This document shows positions 23,904 to 33,898 of a DNA stretch of 64,000 bases, piece after piece. Made by a program: the position numbers and the translations under genes. Every line of letters begins with the position of its first letter. The stretch's first letter is position 1. The notes beneath the pieces were generated by a model, which searched no databases, was not told the origin of the DNA, and worked only from the letters and a program-made list of their open reading frames with translations. Origin of the DNA: an uncultured Prevotella sp. (lineage in GTDB: Bacteria; Bacteroidota; Bacteroidia; Bacteroidales; Bacteroidaceae); assembly GCA_900771975.1 (NCBI GenBank), contig CAAGPV010000071.1, positions 121,899 to 185,898 of the forward strand. The letters run 5' to 3'.

Positions 23904-26483
23904 TCAGTTGTTGGTTTGGGAACCGGATGTCGAGCTCGATGTATGAGCGTGACGTGTGGTCGAAGCTGCATTGTTGGTTGTAGGATTACCATTAGCGCTT
24001 TCATTGCCTTTTCCCTGAGAATGATTGCTTCCGTTGTTGCCACTTTGGGTGACAGATTTAACAAGATCTTCACCTTCTTGCAAATAATCCCCTTCAGCTT
24101 GGTCGGCATCGATTCCTTCTTCCATTTCACCAGCATCAGTTTGATAGTCTTCGGAATTGGAAATATCATTGGAATGTCTGGTAGGATAGTAGGTGTTGCA
24201 TTCATAAGATGATGGGTCGATGTCAAGGTCAACAGGACGTTTCCAACGTGCCCGGTACCGTTTGTATCTTGGGTCAGACATGAGCTTTTGGATAAATAGT
24301 CCAACGATAGGTAAGGCAGTTCTTGAACCTTGTCCCAAGGACCCTGTCCTGAAGTGAATACACCTGTATTCTCCTCCGACCCATGCTCCAACAACCAAGT
24401 TTGGGCTTACCCCCATAAACCAGGCATCCGAGTGGTTGTTGGACGTACCAGTTTTCCCTCCCCAATCTGTATTTTTGTCAATGTAGGCATCAAGAGGCAT
24501 GGATGTTCCTCCTGCATCTTGTACTCCTGCCTTTAGCATTTGTTGCATGAAAAAAGCCACTTTGTCAGTCAGCACTTTGTTGGTGTCTTCAGGAGCTTCG
24601 TAGATTACATTTCCTTCAGAGTCGATAACTTTTGTTACAAGCACAGGCTCGTGATGGGATCCATTGTTGGCTACCGTACAATAGGAATTGGTCATTTCCA
24701 ACAGGGTAACGTCGCTTGATCCAAGAGCTAAGGATGGTTCATCTACCAATGGGCTCTTGATACCCATTTGTTGGGCGGTCTTAATAATATTGGTAATACC
24801 CATTTGTTGGCCCAATCTTACCGCAACTGAGTTGATACTTTGGGCGAAAGCCATTTTTAATGGTATAGAATCTCCAGTAAAATAGCCGTTTGCATTAGTT
24901 GGAGTCCACGTCATTTCCTGTCCGGTTTTTTTGTCAAGGACTTGCATGGATATAAATTCGTCACGACGCTTGTCGCAAGGCGTCAGTCCCTGATTCATTG
25001 CTTCGGTATATACAAAGAGCTTGAATGTAGAGCCAGGTTGGCGTGGGGTTGTTACTTTGTCATATTTCCAGGTGTTGAAATCCACATCGCCTACCCATGC
25101 ACGCACAGCTCCTGTCTGGGGCTCCATTGCAACCATTGATGCGTGCATAAACTTTACCATGTATTTTATGGAATCTACGGAAGACATATTCTCATAGATT
25201 TCGCCTTTTTCATAATCGAAAAGACGAACTTTATGTGGTTTATTGCAGTAATAGGCAATACTGTCTGGCTGGTTGGGATATTTAGCTACGAGCTCTTTAT
25301 AGAAGGGTTGCTCGTGGAGAATGTTTTCTATGAAATTAGGAACAAGTTGCCCATTCTCGTCCCTCCATGGATCTTCATTGCCCCAATGATTGCGGAAGTT
25401 GCGCTGAACTTGACGCATTTGCTTGGTAACGGCCTCTTCAGCATATTTTTGCATACGTGTATCTATGGTTGTATAGATGCGTAAACCGCTCGTGTAAAGG
25501 TCATAATCATCAGCATTCTCCATGTTCTTTTTTAAGTATTTGGCAACATACTCGCGGAAATACTGACACTTTCCATCATAATTTTCTTTGGTGTTAACGT
25601 CTAATTTAATGGGTTGGGCTATCAGACGTATATAATCATCGTGTGAAAGATGATGATGGCTCTCAAGTTTTGCAAGTACTTGATTGCGTCGCTTGAGGGA
25701 ATTTTGAGGCTTTGTAATGGGATTATAATATGTGGTTGCTTTAAGCATCCCAACCAATACGGCACTTTGCTCTGGAGTTAACTTGTTGGGAGTAGTGTTG
25801 AAATAAGTCTTGGCTGCTGTCTTTATCCCGAAAGAGTTGTTCCCAAAATCAACGGTGTTTGCATACATCGTTAAAATGGCATTCTTGCTGTAGATAGATT
25901 CAAGCTTGATAGCAATGATCCATTCTTTGCTCTTCATTATGAGCATTCGTATTCCTGGAATTTTACCTAAAAGGCCTCCGGAGTATTGTGAGCGAACCCT
26001 GAAAAGGTTTTTGGCCAATTGCTGTGTGATAGTGGATGCTCCACGGGCATCATGGTGTAAGACGGCGTCTTTGACAGCTCCGCCTAGACCTGTGAAATCA
26101 ATTCCGTGATGGTCATAGAAACGCTCGTCTTCGGTATCTATCAATGCGTGCCAAAAGCTGCTGTCTACCTCTTCGTAACGGACAGGTGTTCTGTTTTCTT
26201 TGTAATAGCGTCCGATAAGAACACTGTCGGCACTATATACCTCACTTGCATCGTAGGTCGGAGGTGTTGCTATTTGATAGAAACCAGGCGATTTTCCAAA
26301 CAACCACAGGAAGTTGATGTCAACCATACCGAGATATAGAAAGAAACCGACAAAGAACGACATAACACCTATGGCCGTCTTTGTATACCATCTTTTTCCT
26401 TTATAGAGACTAACATACCATGGGAAAAAAGACACCATCAAGTGCCAACATTGCCTGAATATATACCAAATCTTTTTAATCAT
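23904..26483 (-). CDS. penicillin-binding protein 1A, bifunctional transglycosylase/transpeptidase
   Basis: An 859-residue inner-membrane enzyme that polymerises and cross-links peptidoglycan. One membrane helix (residues ~35-60) is followed by GT51 with EDERFYDHHGIDFTG and GASTITQQLAKNLFR. The transpeptidase has SxxK in PGSTFKLF, SxN in SINS and KTG in GKTGTSN. The last ~90 residues are low complexity: acidic, then Asn/Ser/Thr/His rich, probably disordered in the periplasm. TACTTTTG in the 43-base gap to miaA (26510-26503) could be a promoter, although no -33 box is clear, so readthrough from miaA is also possible. Confidence 0.95.
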   Translation of the reverse strand: MIKKIWYIFRQCWHLMVSFFPWYVSLYKGKRWYTKTAIGVMSFFVGFFLYLGMVDINFLWLFGKSPGFYQIATPPTYDASEVYSADSVLIGRYYKENRTPVRYEEVDSSFWHALIDTEDERFYDHHGIDFTGLGGAVKDAVLHHDARGASTITQQLAKNLFRVRSQYSGGLLGKIPGIRMLIMKSKEWIIAIKLESIYSKNAILTMYANTVDFGNNSFGIKTAAKTYFNTTPNKLTPEQSAVLVGMLKATTYYNPITKPQNSLKRRNQVLAKLESHHHLSHDDYIRLIAQPIKLDVNTKENYDGKCQYFREYVAKYLKKNMENADDYDLYTSGLRIYTTIDTRMQKYAEEAVTKQMRQVQRNFRNHWGNEDPWRDENGQLVPNFIENILHEQPFYKELVAKYPNQPDSIAYYCNKPHKVRLFDYEKGEIYENMSSVDSIKYMVKFMHASMVAMEPQTGAVRAWVGDVDFNTWKYDKVTTPRQPGSTFKLFVYTEAMNQGLTPCDKRRDEFISMQVLDKKTGQEMTWTPTNANGYFTGDSIPLKMAFAQSINSVAVRLGQQMGITNIIKTAQQMGIKSPLVDEPSLALGSSDVTLLEMTNSYCTVANNGSHHEPVLVTKVIDSEGNVIYEAPEDTNKVLTDKVAFFMQQMLKAGVQDAGGTSMPLDAYIDKNTDWGGKTGTSNNHSDAWFMGVSPNLVVGAWVGGEYRCIHFRTGSLGQGSRTALPIVGLFIQKLMSDPRYKRYRARWKRPVDLDIDPSSYECNTYYPTRHSNDISNSEDYQTDAGEMEEGIDADQAEGDYLQEGEDLVKSVTQSGNNGSNHSQGKGNESANGNPTTNNAASTTRHAHTSSSTSGSQTNN

Positions 26484-26526
26484 AGTTGTATAATATGCTT
26501 TGCAAAAGTAGACATTTCGCTACAAT

Positions 26527-27441
26527 CTAAAGGACGCCATCTATATAATTTAAGATTTCTTCAATGTTTAATGGCGAAAACCAATGTATTTGAGGATCTC
26601 TCTTGAACCAAGTTAGCTGTTTTCGCGCATAACGTCGTGTATTACTTTGTATTTTATAGATGGTGTCATCAAGTGTTTGCAATCCGTCCAAATAATCGAA
26701 CATCTCCTTATATCCTACAGTGTTAAGGGCATTTTCATTGCGATAGGGAAGCATATTCATGGCTTCGTCAACAAGTCCTTGTCTGACCATTTCGTTCACA
26801 CGTGAATTAATACGCTCGTATAGTTCTTCGCGAGGGCGGTTCAAGCCGATTTTAATGATGCGGAAGGGTCGCTCTTTTCTTTTGTTTTTACGGAAAAAGC
26901 TATAAGGTTTTCCTGTTACATGACAGATTTCAAGTGCATGAATAACTCTTCTCGGATTTTTTCTGTCAACGATGTCCCAGTGCGCAGGATCTTTCTTATG
27001 CAGCTCTTCCACAAGTGCATCAAGTCCTTCTTGTGCTAACCTTTGCTTGAATAGCCTTCTTGTTTGTTCGTCAATAGTGGGTAAATCATCGATGCCGTTG
27101 CATACGGCATCGATATACATCATGCTACCTCCTGATAGAAGCGCAACAGTTTGCTGCTTAAACAATACTTTGAGAGTAGATAAAACATCCTGCTCAAACA
27201 TACTGGCGCTATAATAGTCCCAAACATTATGAGTACCTACAAATAGATGTTTTACCCTTTTTTGTTGTTGGGGGGTAGGGGCTGCTGTTCCAATAGGCAG
27301 CCCCTTGAATATTTGTCTTGAGTCAGCATTGATGACGGGAGTGCTTAAATGCTCTGCGATACGTAGTGTAGTTTCTGTTTTGCCAACTCCTGTAGGTCCC
27401 AAAACGACAATTAATGTCGCTTGGTTATTTGATAATGCCAC
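26527..27441 (-). CDS. miaA: tRNA dimethylallyltransferase
   Basis: A 304-residue enzyme that adds a dimethylallyl group to A37 of tRNAs reading UNN codons. The P-loop GPTGVGKT is near the start, NADSRQIFKGLPIGTAAP follows, and DLPTIDEQTRRLF and KNPRRVIHALEI match the MiaA core. YARKQLTWFKRDPQIHWF is the typical C-terminal block. It overlaps the end of lpxA by 17 bases, implying translational coupling to the lipid A genes. Confidence 0.95.
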   Translation of the reverse strand: MALSNNQATLIVVLGPTGVGKTETTLRIAEHLSTPVINADSRQIFKGLPIGTAAPTPQQQKRVKHLFVGTHNVWDYYSASMFEQDVLSTLKVLFKQQTVALLSGGSMMYIDAVCNGIDDLPTIDEQTRRLFKQRLAQEGLDALVEELHKKDPAHWDIVDRKNPRRVIHALEICHVTGKPYSFFRKNKRKERPFRIIKIGLNRPREELYERINSRVNEMVRQGLVDEAMNMLPYRNENALNTVGYKEMFDYLDGLQTLDDTIYKIQSNTRRYARKQLTWFKRDPQIHWFSPLNIEEILNYIDGVL

Positions 27442-28195
27442 GCTTTGAAGATTCTACGAAGTCGATGATGTTTTGTATCTCCTTGGTTACTTGAAGGGTG
27501 TTCTTTATTTCTTGAATGCCTTCTTCGCGCGTACCTTTACTATATAGAATGCGGTATGCATCATGAATGAGAGTTATCAACTCGTTAGAAAACCCATGAC
27601 GGCGAAGGCCTATAATGTTAATGCCGGCATAGCGAATAGGCTCTTTGCCTGCAATGATATAAGGAGGAATATCCTGTGAAAAACGACTTCCACCCTGAAT
27701 CATGACATAACTTCCGATTCTACAAAATTGATGGCATAGTACAACAGCACTAATGACGGCATTGTCATCAACTTGAACTTCACCGGCAAACTTGGTGGAA
27801 TTCCCGATTATGCAATTGTTCCCTATAAAGCAATCGTGGGCAATATGCATATTCTCCATTAAAAGGTTGTTGTTTCCTACTTTAGTTGTTCCTTTTGAAG
27901 CTGTACCACGTGAAATAGTGACATTCTCGCGTATAGAATTGTTATCTCCTATTTCGCAAGTAGTCTTTTCTCCTCTAAATTTTAAGTCTTGTGGTTTGGT
28001 GGAAATGCTGGCCCCAGGGAAAACTTCATTGTTATTACCAATATGGGCCCCGACATTGATGGTTACGCTGTTCTGAAAAACATTGTTATCTCCAATAATG
28101 GTGTCTTTGTCTATATAGCAGAATGGACCAATAATGTTGTTCTCTCCAAGTTTTGCTTCTGGATGAACAAATGCTAATGGGCTAATCTGATTCAT
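27425..28195 (-). CDS. lpxA: UDP-N-acetylglucosamine acyltransferase
   Basis: A 256-residue cytosolic enzyme that performs the first step of lipid A synthesis. The left-handed beta-helix hexapeptide repeats run from residue ~5 to ~190 (for example NIIGPFCYIDKDTIIGDNN). The catalytic His region NLLMENMHIAHDCFIGNN is present, and the C-terminal helical domain (GLRRHGFSNELITLIHDAYR) is as in LpxA. It follows lpxC-fabZ by 14 bases and precedes miaA. Confidence 0.95.
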   Translation of the reverse strand: MNQISPLAFVHPEAKLGENNIIGPFCYIDKDTIIGDNNVFQNSVTINVGAHIGNNNEVFPGASISTKPQDLKFRGEKTTCEIGDNNSIRENVTISRGTASKGTTKVGNNNLLMENMHIAHDCFIGNNCIIGNSTKFAGEVQVDDNAVISAVVLCHQFCRIGSYVMIQGGSRFSQDIPPYIIAGKEPIRYAGINIIGLRRHGFSNELITLIHDAYRILYSKGTREEGIQEIKNTLQVTKEIQNIIDFVESSKRGIIK

Positions 28196-28209
28196 TTGGT
28201 TGTGAGTTT

Positions 28210-29601
28210 TTATTTGTTTTTTACTATTTGTGCAGTAAAGGTGGCTTCTGCGACTACTTGATCTCCAACAAAAATGTATCCTTTCATTGAACTGATGCCA
28301 TGTCGGACAGGATTGAGCAATTCAACGCGGAACAACAAAGTGTCACCAGGAACAACCTTTTGGCGGAATTTTACATCATCAATTTTTAAGAAATAAGTTG
28401 ACCAACGTTCAGGCTCTTCTACTTGAGACAAGACAAGTAATCCTCCACATTGTGCCATCGCTTCAATTTGCAACACTCCTGGCATTACCGGCTCTTGTGG
28501 GAAGTGGCCTTGAAAGAAAGGTTCGTTGGCTGTGACATTTTTAACACCGACAATGCTATTGGAACCCATGGCAACAACCTTGTCAATGAGTTGCATAGGG
28601 TAACGATGAGGAAGAAGTTCTCTGATTCGTATGTTGTCCATGAGAGGCTCGTCGTTTGGATTGTAAATCGGAGCCTGTATTTCATGCTTACGAATCTCTT
28701 TGCGCATTAACCGTGCAAATTTGTTGTTGACGGTGTGCCCTGGGCGAGTTGCCACGATGCGCCCTTTAATAGGCTTCCCTATAAGAGCCATATCTCCAAT
28801 GATGTCAAGCAACTTGTGACGTGTACATTCATTGTCCCACATCAATGGCTTGTGTTGAATATAGCCAATGTTGTTTGCATCCATGTGGGGAACCTTTAAC
28901 AAGTCGGCCAATTTGTCGAGGGTTGGTTGGTCTACTTGGCGTTCATATATGACAATGGCATTGTCAAGATCACCACCTTTAATGAGGTTGGCACTAATTA
29001 GAGGCATTATGTCTCTAACAAAGACAAATGTACGTGCGGGAGCTATTTCTGTCGAAAAATTGTCTACACTGTCAAGTGTGGCAAATTGACTACTTATAAA
29101 TTTTGAGTCAAAAGAACACATTGCCGTAATTGAAAATTGTTCGTCTGGAAGAATGGTTATAACAGAGCCATTCTCCTCGTCTTTGATTTCAATTTTATGG
29201 CGTATGATATAATAGTCTTTTGGAGCATTAAGAGTTTCTATTCCTACCTGCTTAATTTTCTCAACATATTTAACAGCGGAGCCGTCCAAAATTGGGAATT
29301 CAGGGCCATTAACCTGTATAAGGCAATTGTCTATTCCTAAAGCATAGAGAGCAGCCATGCCATGTTCAATGGTTCCAACGCGAATATCTCCTTTTGCTAT
29401 AACCGTTCCTCTTTGTGTGTCGACAACATGTTCTGCAACAGCATCTATGACAGGTTGGTCTTCAAGGTCTATACGTTGTATCTTATAACCAGTGTTTTCA
29501 GGCGCAGGGTTAAAAGTAACAGTAAGACTCAAACCCGTATGCAATCCTTTTCCACAAAGTGAAAAACTGCCTTTGAGAGTTGTCTGTTTCGTTGTTTCCA
29601 T
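28210..29601 (-). CDS. lpxC: fused LpxC deacetylase and FabZ 3-hydroxyacyl-ACP dehydratase
   Basis: A 463-residue fusion. Residues ~1-305 are LpxC, the zinc deacetylase committing UDP-3-O-acyl-GlcNAc to lipid A: KGLHTGLSLTVTFNPA, the metal site in TIEHGMAAL, and the later KLLDIIGDMALIG block. Residues ~315-463 are FabZ: HRYPMQLIDKVV, GHFPQEPVMPG and LQIEAMAQCGG with the catalytic His and Glu. The fusion is usual in Bacteroidetes and links supply of hydroxyacyl chains to lipid A synthesis. It lies between lpxD (3 bases upstream) and lpxA. Confidence 0.95.
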   Translation of the reverse strand: METTKQTTLKGSFSLCGKGLHTGLSLTVTFNPAPENTGYKIQRIDLEDQPVIDAVAEHVVDTQRGTVIAKGDIRVGTIEHGMAALYALGIDNCLIQVNGPEFPILDGSAVKYVEKIKQVGIETLNAPKDYYIIRHKIEIKDEENGSVITILPDEQFSITAMCSFDSKFISSQFATLDSVDNFSTEIAPARTFVFVRDIMPLISANLIKGGDLDNAIVIYERQVDQPTLDKLADLLKVPHMDANNIGYIQHKPLMWDNECTRHKLLDIIGDMALIGKPIKGRIVATRPGHTVNNKFARLMRKEIRKHEIQAPIYNPNDEPLMDNIRIRELLPHRYPMQLIDKVVAMGSNSIVGVKNVTANEPFFQGHFPQEPVMPGVLQIEAMAQCGGLLVLSQVEEPERWSTYFLKIDDVKFRQKVVPGDTLLFRVELLNPVRHGISSMKGYIFVGDQVVAEATFTAQIVKNK

Positions 29602-29604
29602 TGT

Positions 29605-30639
29605 CTATTTATTCTTTTTTAATTCTTCAACTTCTTTCTTTAGTGCGATTAAGTCCTTATAAATCTCTGGCAATCGTTGAAATAATGCTTGAGAACGAAA
29701 GTAAGGCCTTGATTCCATAGGAGGTGTCCCAATAAGCGTTTGGTTGCTATTTAAACTACTTGGAACACCAGACTGCGCTCCGAGGAACACTTTGTCCCCG
29801 ATATTGATGTGTCCAGCAATGCCTACTTGCCCTCCAAACATACACCATTGACCGACTTTCGTGGAACCGGCGATGCCTACTTGAGCTGACATGACTGTGT
29901 TTTCACCAACTTCTACATTATGGGCAATCTGTACGAGGTTATCCAGTTTCACTCCTTTCTTTACGAGTGTTGTACCCATTGTGGAACGGTCAACGCAAGA
30001 ATTGGCTCCAATCTCAACGTTATCTTCAATTGTAACGATTCCTATTTGTGGAATTTTGTCGTATTGTTCCCCATTAGGAGCAAACCCAAAACCGTCAGCC
30101 CCAATTACAGTCCCTGAATGAATAATAACATTGTTGCCGAGAATACATTCATGGTAAATGGAAACGTTTGGATAAATAATGCAGTTTACACCAAGTTTTG
30201 CTCCATCGTAAATAGTGGCATGGGGATAGATTTGACAATTGTCTCCGATTTCAACGTTATCACCGATGTAGGCAAAGGCACCTATGTAAACATTTTCTCC
30301 TATCTTCGCAGTTGGAGAAACAAATGCCAACGAATCAATTCCAGTTTTCTTAGGAACCATATTAGCATATAATTGTAAGAGTTTTGCGACGCAATCGCGA
30401 GCATTTTTGACGAAGATGATGGTGGGCTTTACTGGAGTTTTAACTTCGATAGCTTCATCTACGAGAACGATGCTGGCATTTGTTTCATAAAGAAAATGAA
30501 CATATTTTGGATTGGCGAGAAATGTGATAGAGCCTGTTTTACCGTCTTCTATTTTTGAAAAAGTATTGACGGAAACATTCTCATCGCCTTCTATGCGGCC
30601 TGAAATAAATTGTGCAATTTGCTTTGCGGAAAATTCCAT
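29605..30639 (-). CDS. lpxD: UDP-3-O-acylglucosamine N-acyltransferase
   Basis: A 344-residue enzyme for the third lipid A step. The N-terminal uridine-binding domain (residues ~1-100) carries GSITFLANPKY, and a long hexapeptide-repeat helix follows. The catalytic His region is NLVQIAHNVEVGENTVMSAQ. The C-terminal helix (LFQRLPEIYKDLIALKKEVE) packs the trimer. TATCTTTG on the minus strand (30674-30667) may be a promoter for the lpx genes, within the 46-base gap to the HD hydrolase gene. Confidence 0.95.
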   Translation of the reverse strand: MEFSAKQIAQFISGRIEGDENVSVNTFSKIEDGKTGSITFLANPKYVHFLYETNASIVLVDEAIEVKTPVKPTIIFVKNARDCVAKLLQLYANMVPKKTGIDSLAFVSPTAKIGENVYIGAFAYIGDNVEIGDNCQIYPHATIYDGAKLGVNCIIYPNVSIYHECILGNNVIIHSGTVIGADGFGFAPNGEQYDKIPQIGIVTIEDNVEIGANSCVDRSTMGTTLVKKGVKLDNLVQIAHNVEVGENTVMSAQVGIAGSTKVGQWCMFGGQVGIAGHINIGDKVFLGAQSGVPSSLNSNQTLIGTPPMESRPYFRSQALFQRLPEIYKDLIALKKEVEELKKNK

Positions 30640-30685
30640 ATCTACTTTGCAATTTGTTTAACTTTGCAAAGATAGCAAATTATTA

Positions 30686-31915
30686 CTAGAAACGTTGATA
30701 GCAAAGATAATATTTGCTTATTTTTTTAGACAATAATTCAACATTGAGTATTTCAGATGCCTCTGAAATGTCTTTTAGGGTACCGTCCTTGTATAAAATG
30801 GCAATCTTGTCATCGTTGATATCGTACATATCTTTTTGTATGGTATTTACGCTCATCAGATATGTAGCGTCATCAAATGTGATGGAAAAATGTTTGGCGA
30901 TGTTGTCTTTTAGCGCGTATATTTCCTCTTCGGTAACGGGTTTTTCTCTTACTTCCACTTTGAAAACATTACGGTTGATCATGTCTTTTGCTAACAATGA
31001 AAGAATCTTGTCCTCTGAGTTCTGCCACACTTTCAACGTACACCATATATCAGTGTCGTCTAATTGCTCATACATTGTTAATGCTTCGGCATGGTTTTGA
31101 AACCAATAACGGTCTATAGTGTTATGTAAAAAATACTTAAGTGCTGGTGGACAAAACAGTTGCTTCCCTTGTTGAACTAAATATTTTGCACGTTTTAATG
31201 CATTAATCAAAACTTTCTCGTAAGCAACAGCCGTCTTATGCAGATATACTTGCCAGTACATAAGCCGTCGTGATGTAAGATAATTCTCGATAGAATAAAT
31301 ACCTTTGGATTCTACAACAAGAGAATCTTCAACGACATTCAACATCTTAATGATGCGAGCTGAGCCTATATTTCCTTCTGTTACTCCTGTAAAAAAGCTA
31401 TCCCGACGTAAATAATCCAACCGATCCATGTCTAATTGGCTGCTAATGAGTTGATGAAGGAACTTTTTAGGATATTCTTCTTTGAAAATTTTAAGAGCTA
31501 AGGCCAATTCTCCATTTAAATCTTTGTTGATTTGTTCCATCATGAGAAGGGATATTTGCTCATGGGTAATGCCCCGGATAAGGGTGTTTTCCAACACATG
31601 AGAAAAAGGACCATGTCCAATATCGTGCATTAAGATAGCAGCACAAACGGCTTCCTGCTCGTTGTTGAAGATGAAAACTCCCTTTTGAGACAACGAAATA
31701 ATTGCCTCACTCATAAGATGGAAGGCTCCTAATGAATGTTGGAATCTTGTGTGTTGTGCTCCAGGATATACTACTGAAGCTAAGCCAAGTTGCTTAATGC
31801 GAGTTAATCGTTGCATTAAGGGGTGCTTAACGATATTGAGAAGCACCCCTCGAGGAATTTTTATAAATCCAAAAACCGGATCGTTTATAATCTTACTGTC
31901 GTTCAATTCTTTCAA
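30686..31915 (-). CDS. HD-domain phosphohydrolase
   Basis: A 409-residue cytosolic protein of the dGTPase/SAMHD1-like HD family. The signature is QHTRFQHSLGAFHLM, then LMHDIGHGPFSHVLEN (His-Asp pair), and a second metal ligand region SSQLDMDRLDYLRRD. These point to a metal-dependent nucleotide phosphohydrolase, but the natural substrate is unknown for this subgroup. Its start overlaps the end of pyrF by 23 bases. Confidence 0.88.
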   Translation of the reverse strand: MKELNDSKIINDPVFGFIKIPRGVLLNIVKHPLMQRLTRIKQLGLASVVYPGAQHTRFQHSLGAFHLMSEAIISLSQKGVFIFNNEQEAVCAAILMHDIGHGPFSHVLENTLIRGITHEQISLLMMEQINKDLNGELALALKIFKEEYPKKFLHQLISSQLDMDRLDYLRRDSFFTGVTEGNIGSARIIKMLNVVEDSLVVESKGIYSIENYLTSRRLMYWQVYLHKTAVAYEKVLINALKRAKYLVQQGKQLFCPPALKYFLHNTIDRYWFQNHAEALTMYEQLDDTDIWCTLKVWQNSEDKILSLLAKDMINRNVFKVEVREKPVTEEEIYALKDNIAKHFSITFDDATYLMSVNTIQKDMYDINDDKIAILYKDGTLKDISEASEILNVELLSKKISKYYLCYQRF

Positions 31916-32723
31916 GTTCTATAGCCATTTTAGCTTGTAACTCCTTTGCTTTTTCGGCAGCTTTTTCTGCAAAGTCATTACTTTGGCTTGCATAAATAAT
32001 ACCGCGGGAAGAGTTTACCAAAAGACCACAGTCTTTAATTAATCCATATTTGCAAACATCTTCCAAACTACCGCCTTGTGCCCCAATTCCAGGAACAAGG
32101 AGGAAGTGATTTGGGGCATACTTGCGAATTTCCTTAAATAGTATGCCTTGTGTTGCTCCGACAACATACATCATATTGTTTTCGTTTCCCCATTGTTGGG
32201 AAACTCGTATAACTCTTTTGTATAGTGCTTCTCCGTGACCGTCTTCCATCAACTGAAAATCGTGAGAACCTTTGTTGCTAGTGAGAGCTAAAAGAATAAC
32301 CCATTTGTCAGAATAGGATAAAAAAGGAGTTACGCTATCTTCACCCATATATGGTGCGACGGTTAACGAATCTACATTATAAGTTTCAAAAAAGGTTTTT
32401 GCATATCTTAAAGAGGTGTTGCCGATGTCTCCCCGTTTTGCATCCGCAATGATGAAATGATGCGGATAATGTTTTTTTAGATAAGAAATTGTTTTCTCAA
32501 AAGCAATAAGTCCCTTTGTCCCATAGCATTCATAAAAAGCTAAATTTGGTTTATATGCCACACAATAAGGGGCAGTGGCATCAATAATCGACTTGTTAAA
32601 AGTGAATATTGGTTCATCTGTATTGGTTAAACTTGTAGGAATCTTTTGAATGTCAGTATCTAATCCTACACATAAAAAACTTTTCTTGTTAAATATTTCC
32701 TGAACAAGTTGTTGTCGGTTCAT
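31893..32723 (-). CDS. pyrF: orotidine 5'-phosphate decarboxylase
   Basis: A 276-residue type-2 OMP decarboxylase making UMP, the last de novo pyrimidine step. The catalytic Lys-rich block is FIIADAKRGDIGNTS, preceded by FLCVGLDTDIQKIP. Phosphate binding is seen in LVPGIGAQGGSLEDV and VNSSRGIIYAS. It lies 10 bases after prfA and overlaps the HD gene. The protein is of the longer (UMPS-independent, bacterial 'type 2') form. Confidence 0.95.
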   Translation of the reverse strand: MNRQQLVQEIFNKKSFLCVGLDTDIQKIPTSLTNTDEPIFTFNKSIIDATAPYCVAYKPNLAFYECYGTKGLIAFEKTISYLKKHYPHHFIIADAKRGDIGNTSLRYAKTFFETYNVDSLTVAPYMGEDSVTPFLSYSDKWVILLALTSNKGSHDFQLMEDGHGEALYKRVIRVSQQWGNENNMMYVVGATQGILFKEIRKYAPNHFLLVPGIGAQGGSLEDVCKYGLIKDCGLLVNSSRGIIYASQSNDFAEKAAEKAKELQAKMAIELERIERQ

Positions 32724-32733
32724 CTCTAAATTA

Positions 32734-33846
32734 TTATAATTCGTTTTCTTTTAATTTCTCGGCATTCTCTGCAACTACCAGTGCGTCAATTAAGCCTTGT
32801 ATGTCTCCATTTAGGAATCCGTGTAAATCATGGGTCGTATAACCAATCCGATGATCGGTAACACGACCTTGTGGAAAATTATAGGTTCGAATTTTCGCAG
32901 ATCTGTCACCAGTTGATACCAAACTTTTACGCCGGCTTGCTATATCATCAATGTATTTTTGATGCTCTCTATCATGAATGAAGGTATAAAGCCGACTTAA
33001 TGCCCGTTCTTTGTTTTTTGGTTGATCACGGGTTTCTGTACATTCTATTAAGATTTCTTCAGTTTCTCCCGTATTGGGATTTTTCCATGGATATCTTAAC
33101 CGGACGCCAGATTCTACTTTGTTGACATTTTGCCCTCCTGCGCCAGATGACCGGAATGTATCCCATTTTATATCACCTTCATTAATGTTTACCTCAAACT
33201 TGTCAGCTTCTGGCAATACGGCAACAGTGGCAGCACTGGTGTGCATTCTTCCTTGAGTTTCTGTAGCAGGGACTCTCTGAACACGGTGAACACCGGATTC
33301 ATATTTTAAAGTTCCATATACATCAGTACCATTAACGGCAAAGTCGATTTCTTTAAATCCTCCAACTGCACCTTCACTCACGTTCGTAACAGAAACGGTC
33401 CAACCTTTAGATTCGCAAAAACGTTTGTACATACTAAAAAGATCTCCTGCAAATAAAGCCGCTTCGTCACCGCCAGCACCTGCTCTAATCTCCATTTGAA
33501 CGTTCTTTTCATCTTCTGGGTCTTTTGGCACAAGTGCAATCTTAATTTCCTCTTCTAATTTCGGACGTAAATTTTCATTGGATGAAAGCTCTTCTCTAGC
33601 CATTTCTTTCATTTCTGGATCGCTTTCATTGGCTAATAAATCTTTAGCTTCTGCAATGGAATTCAAGCAACTAACATATCGTTTTTTTGCTTCCATAATA
33701 TCCCCTAAGTCCTTGTATTCTTTTGTCAATTTGACGTATCGGGGTTGATCTTCAATAACATTTGGATCGGTTATTAGTAGAGAAACTTCTTCAAAGCGAC
33801 TCTCCAAGCCTTCTAACTTTTCCAAAATATTGTTGTTTTCAGACAT
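32734..33846 (-). CDS. prfA: peptide chain release factor 1
   Basis: A 370-residue RF1 that reads UAA and UAG stop codons. The GGQ motif is in RSSGAGGQNVNKVESGVR, and AGAGGDEAALFAGDLF and SGVHRVQRVPATETQGR surround the anticodon-like region. Absence of an RF2-type frameshift and the domain order fit RF1. It is within a housekeeping operon between purM and pyrF. Confidence 0.95.
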   Translation of the reverse strand: MSENNNILEKLEGLESRFEEVSLLITDPNVIEDQPRYVKLTKEYKDLGDIMEAKKRYVSCLNSIAEAKDLLANESDPEMKEMAREELSSNENLRPKLEEEIKIALVPKDPEDEKNVQMEIRAGAGGDEAALFAGDLFSMYKRFCESKGWTVSVTNVSEGAVGGFKEIDFAVNGTDVYGTLKYESGVHRVQRVPATETQGRMHTSAATVAVLPEADKFEVNINEGDIKWDTFRSSGAGGQNVNKVESGVRLRYPWKNPNTGETEEILIECTETRDQPKNKERALSRLYTFIHDREHQKYIDDIASRRKSLVSTGDRSAKIRTYNFPQGRVTDHRIGYTTHDLHGFLNGDIQGLIDALVVAENAEKLKENEL

Positions 33847-33898
33847 CTATATAATATTTTTGAGTGAAAAATAAAATGCTTATTGTTATTTATGCTAT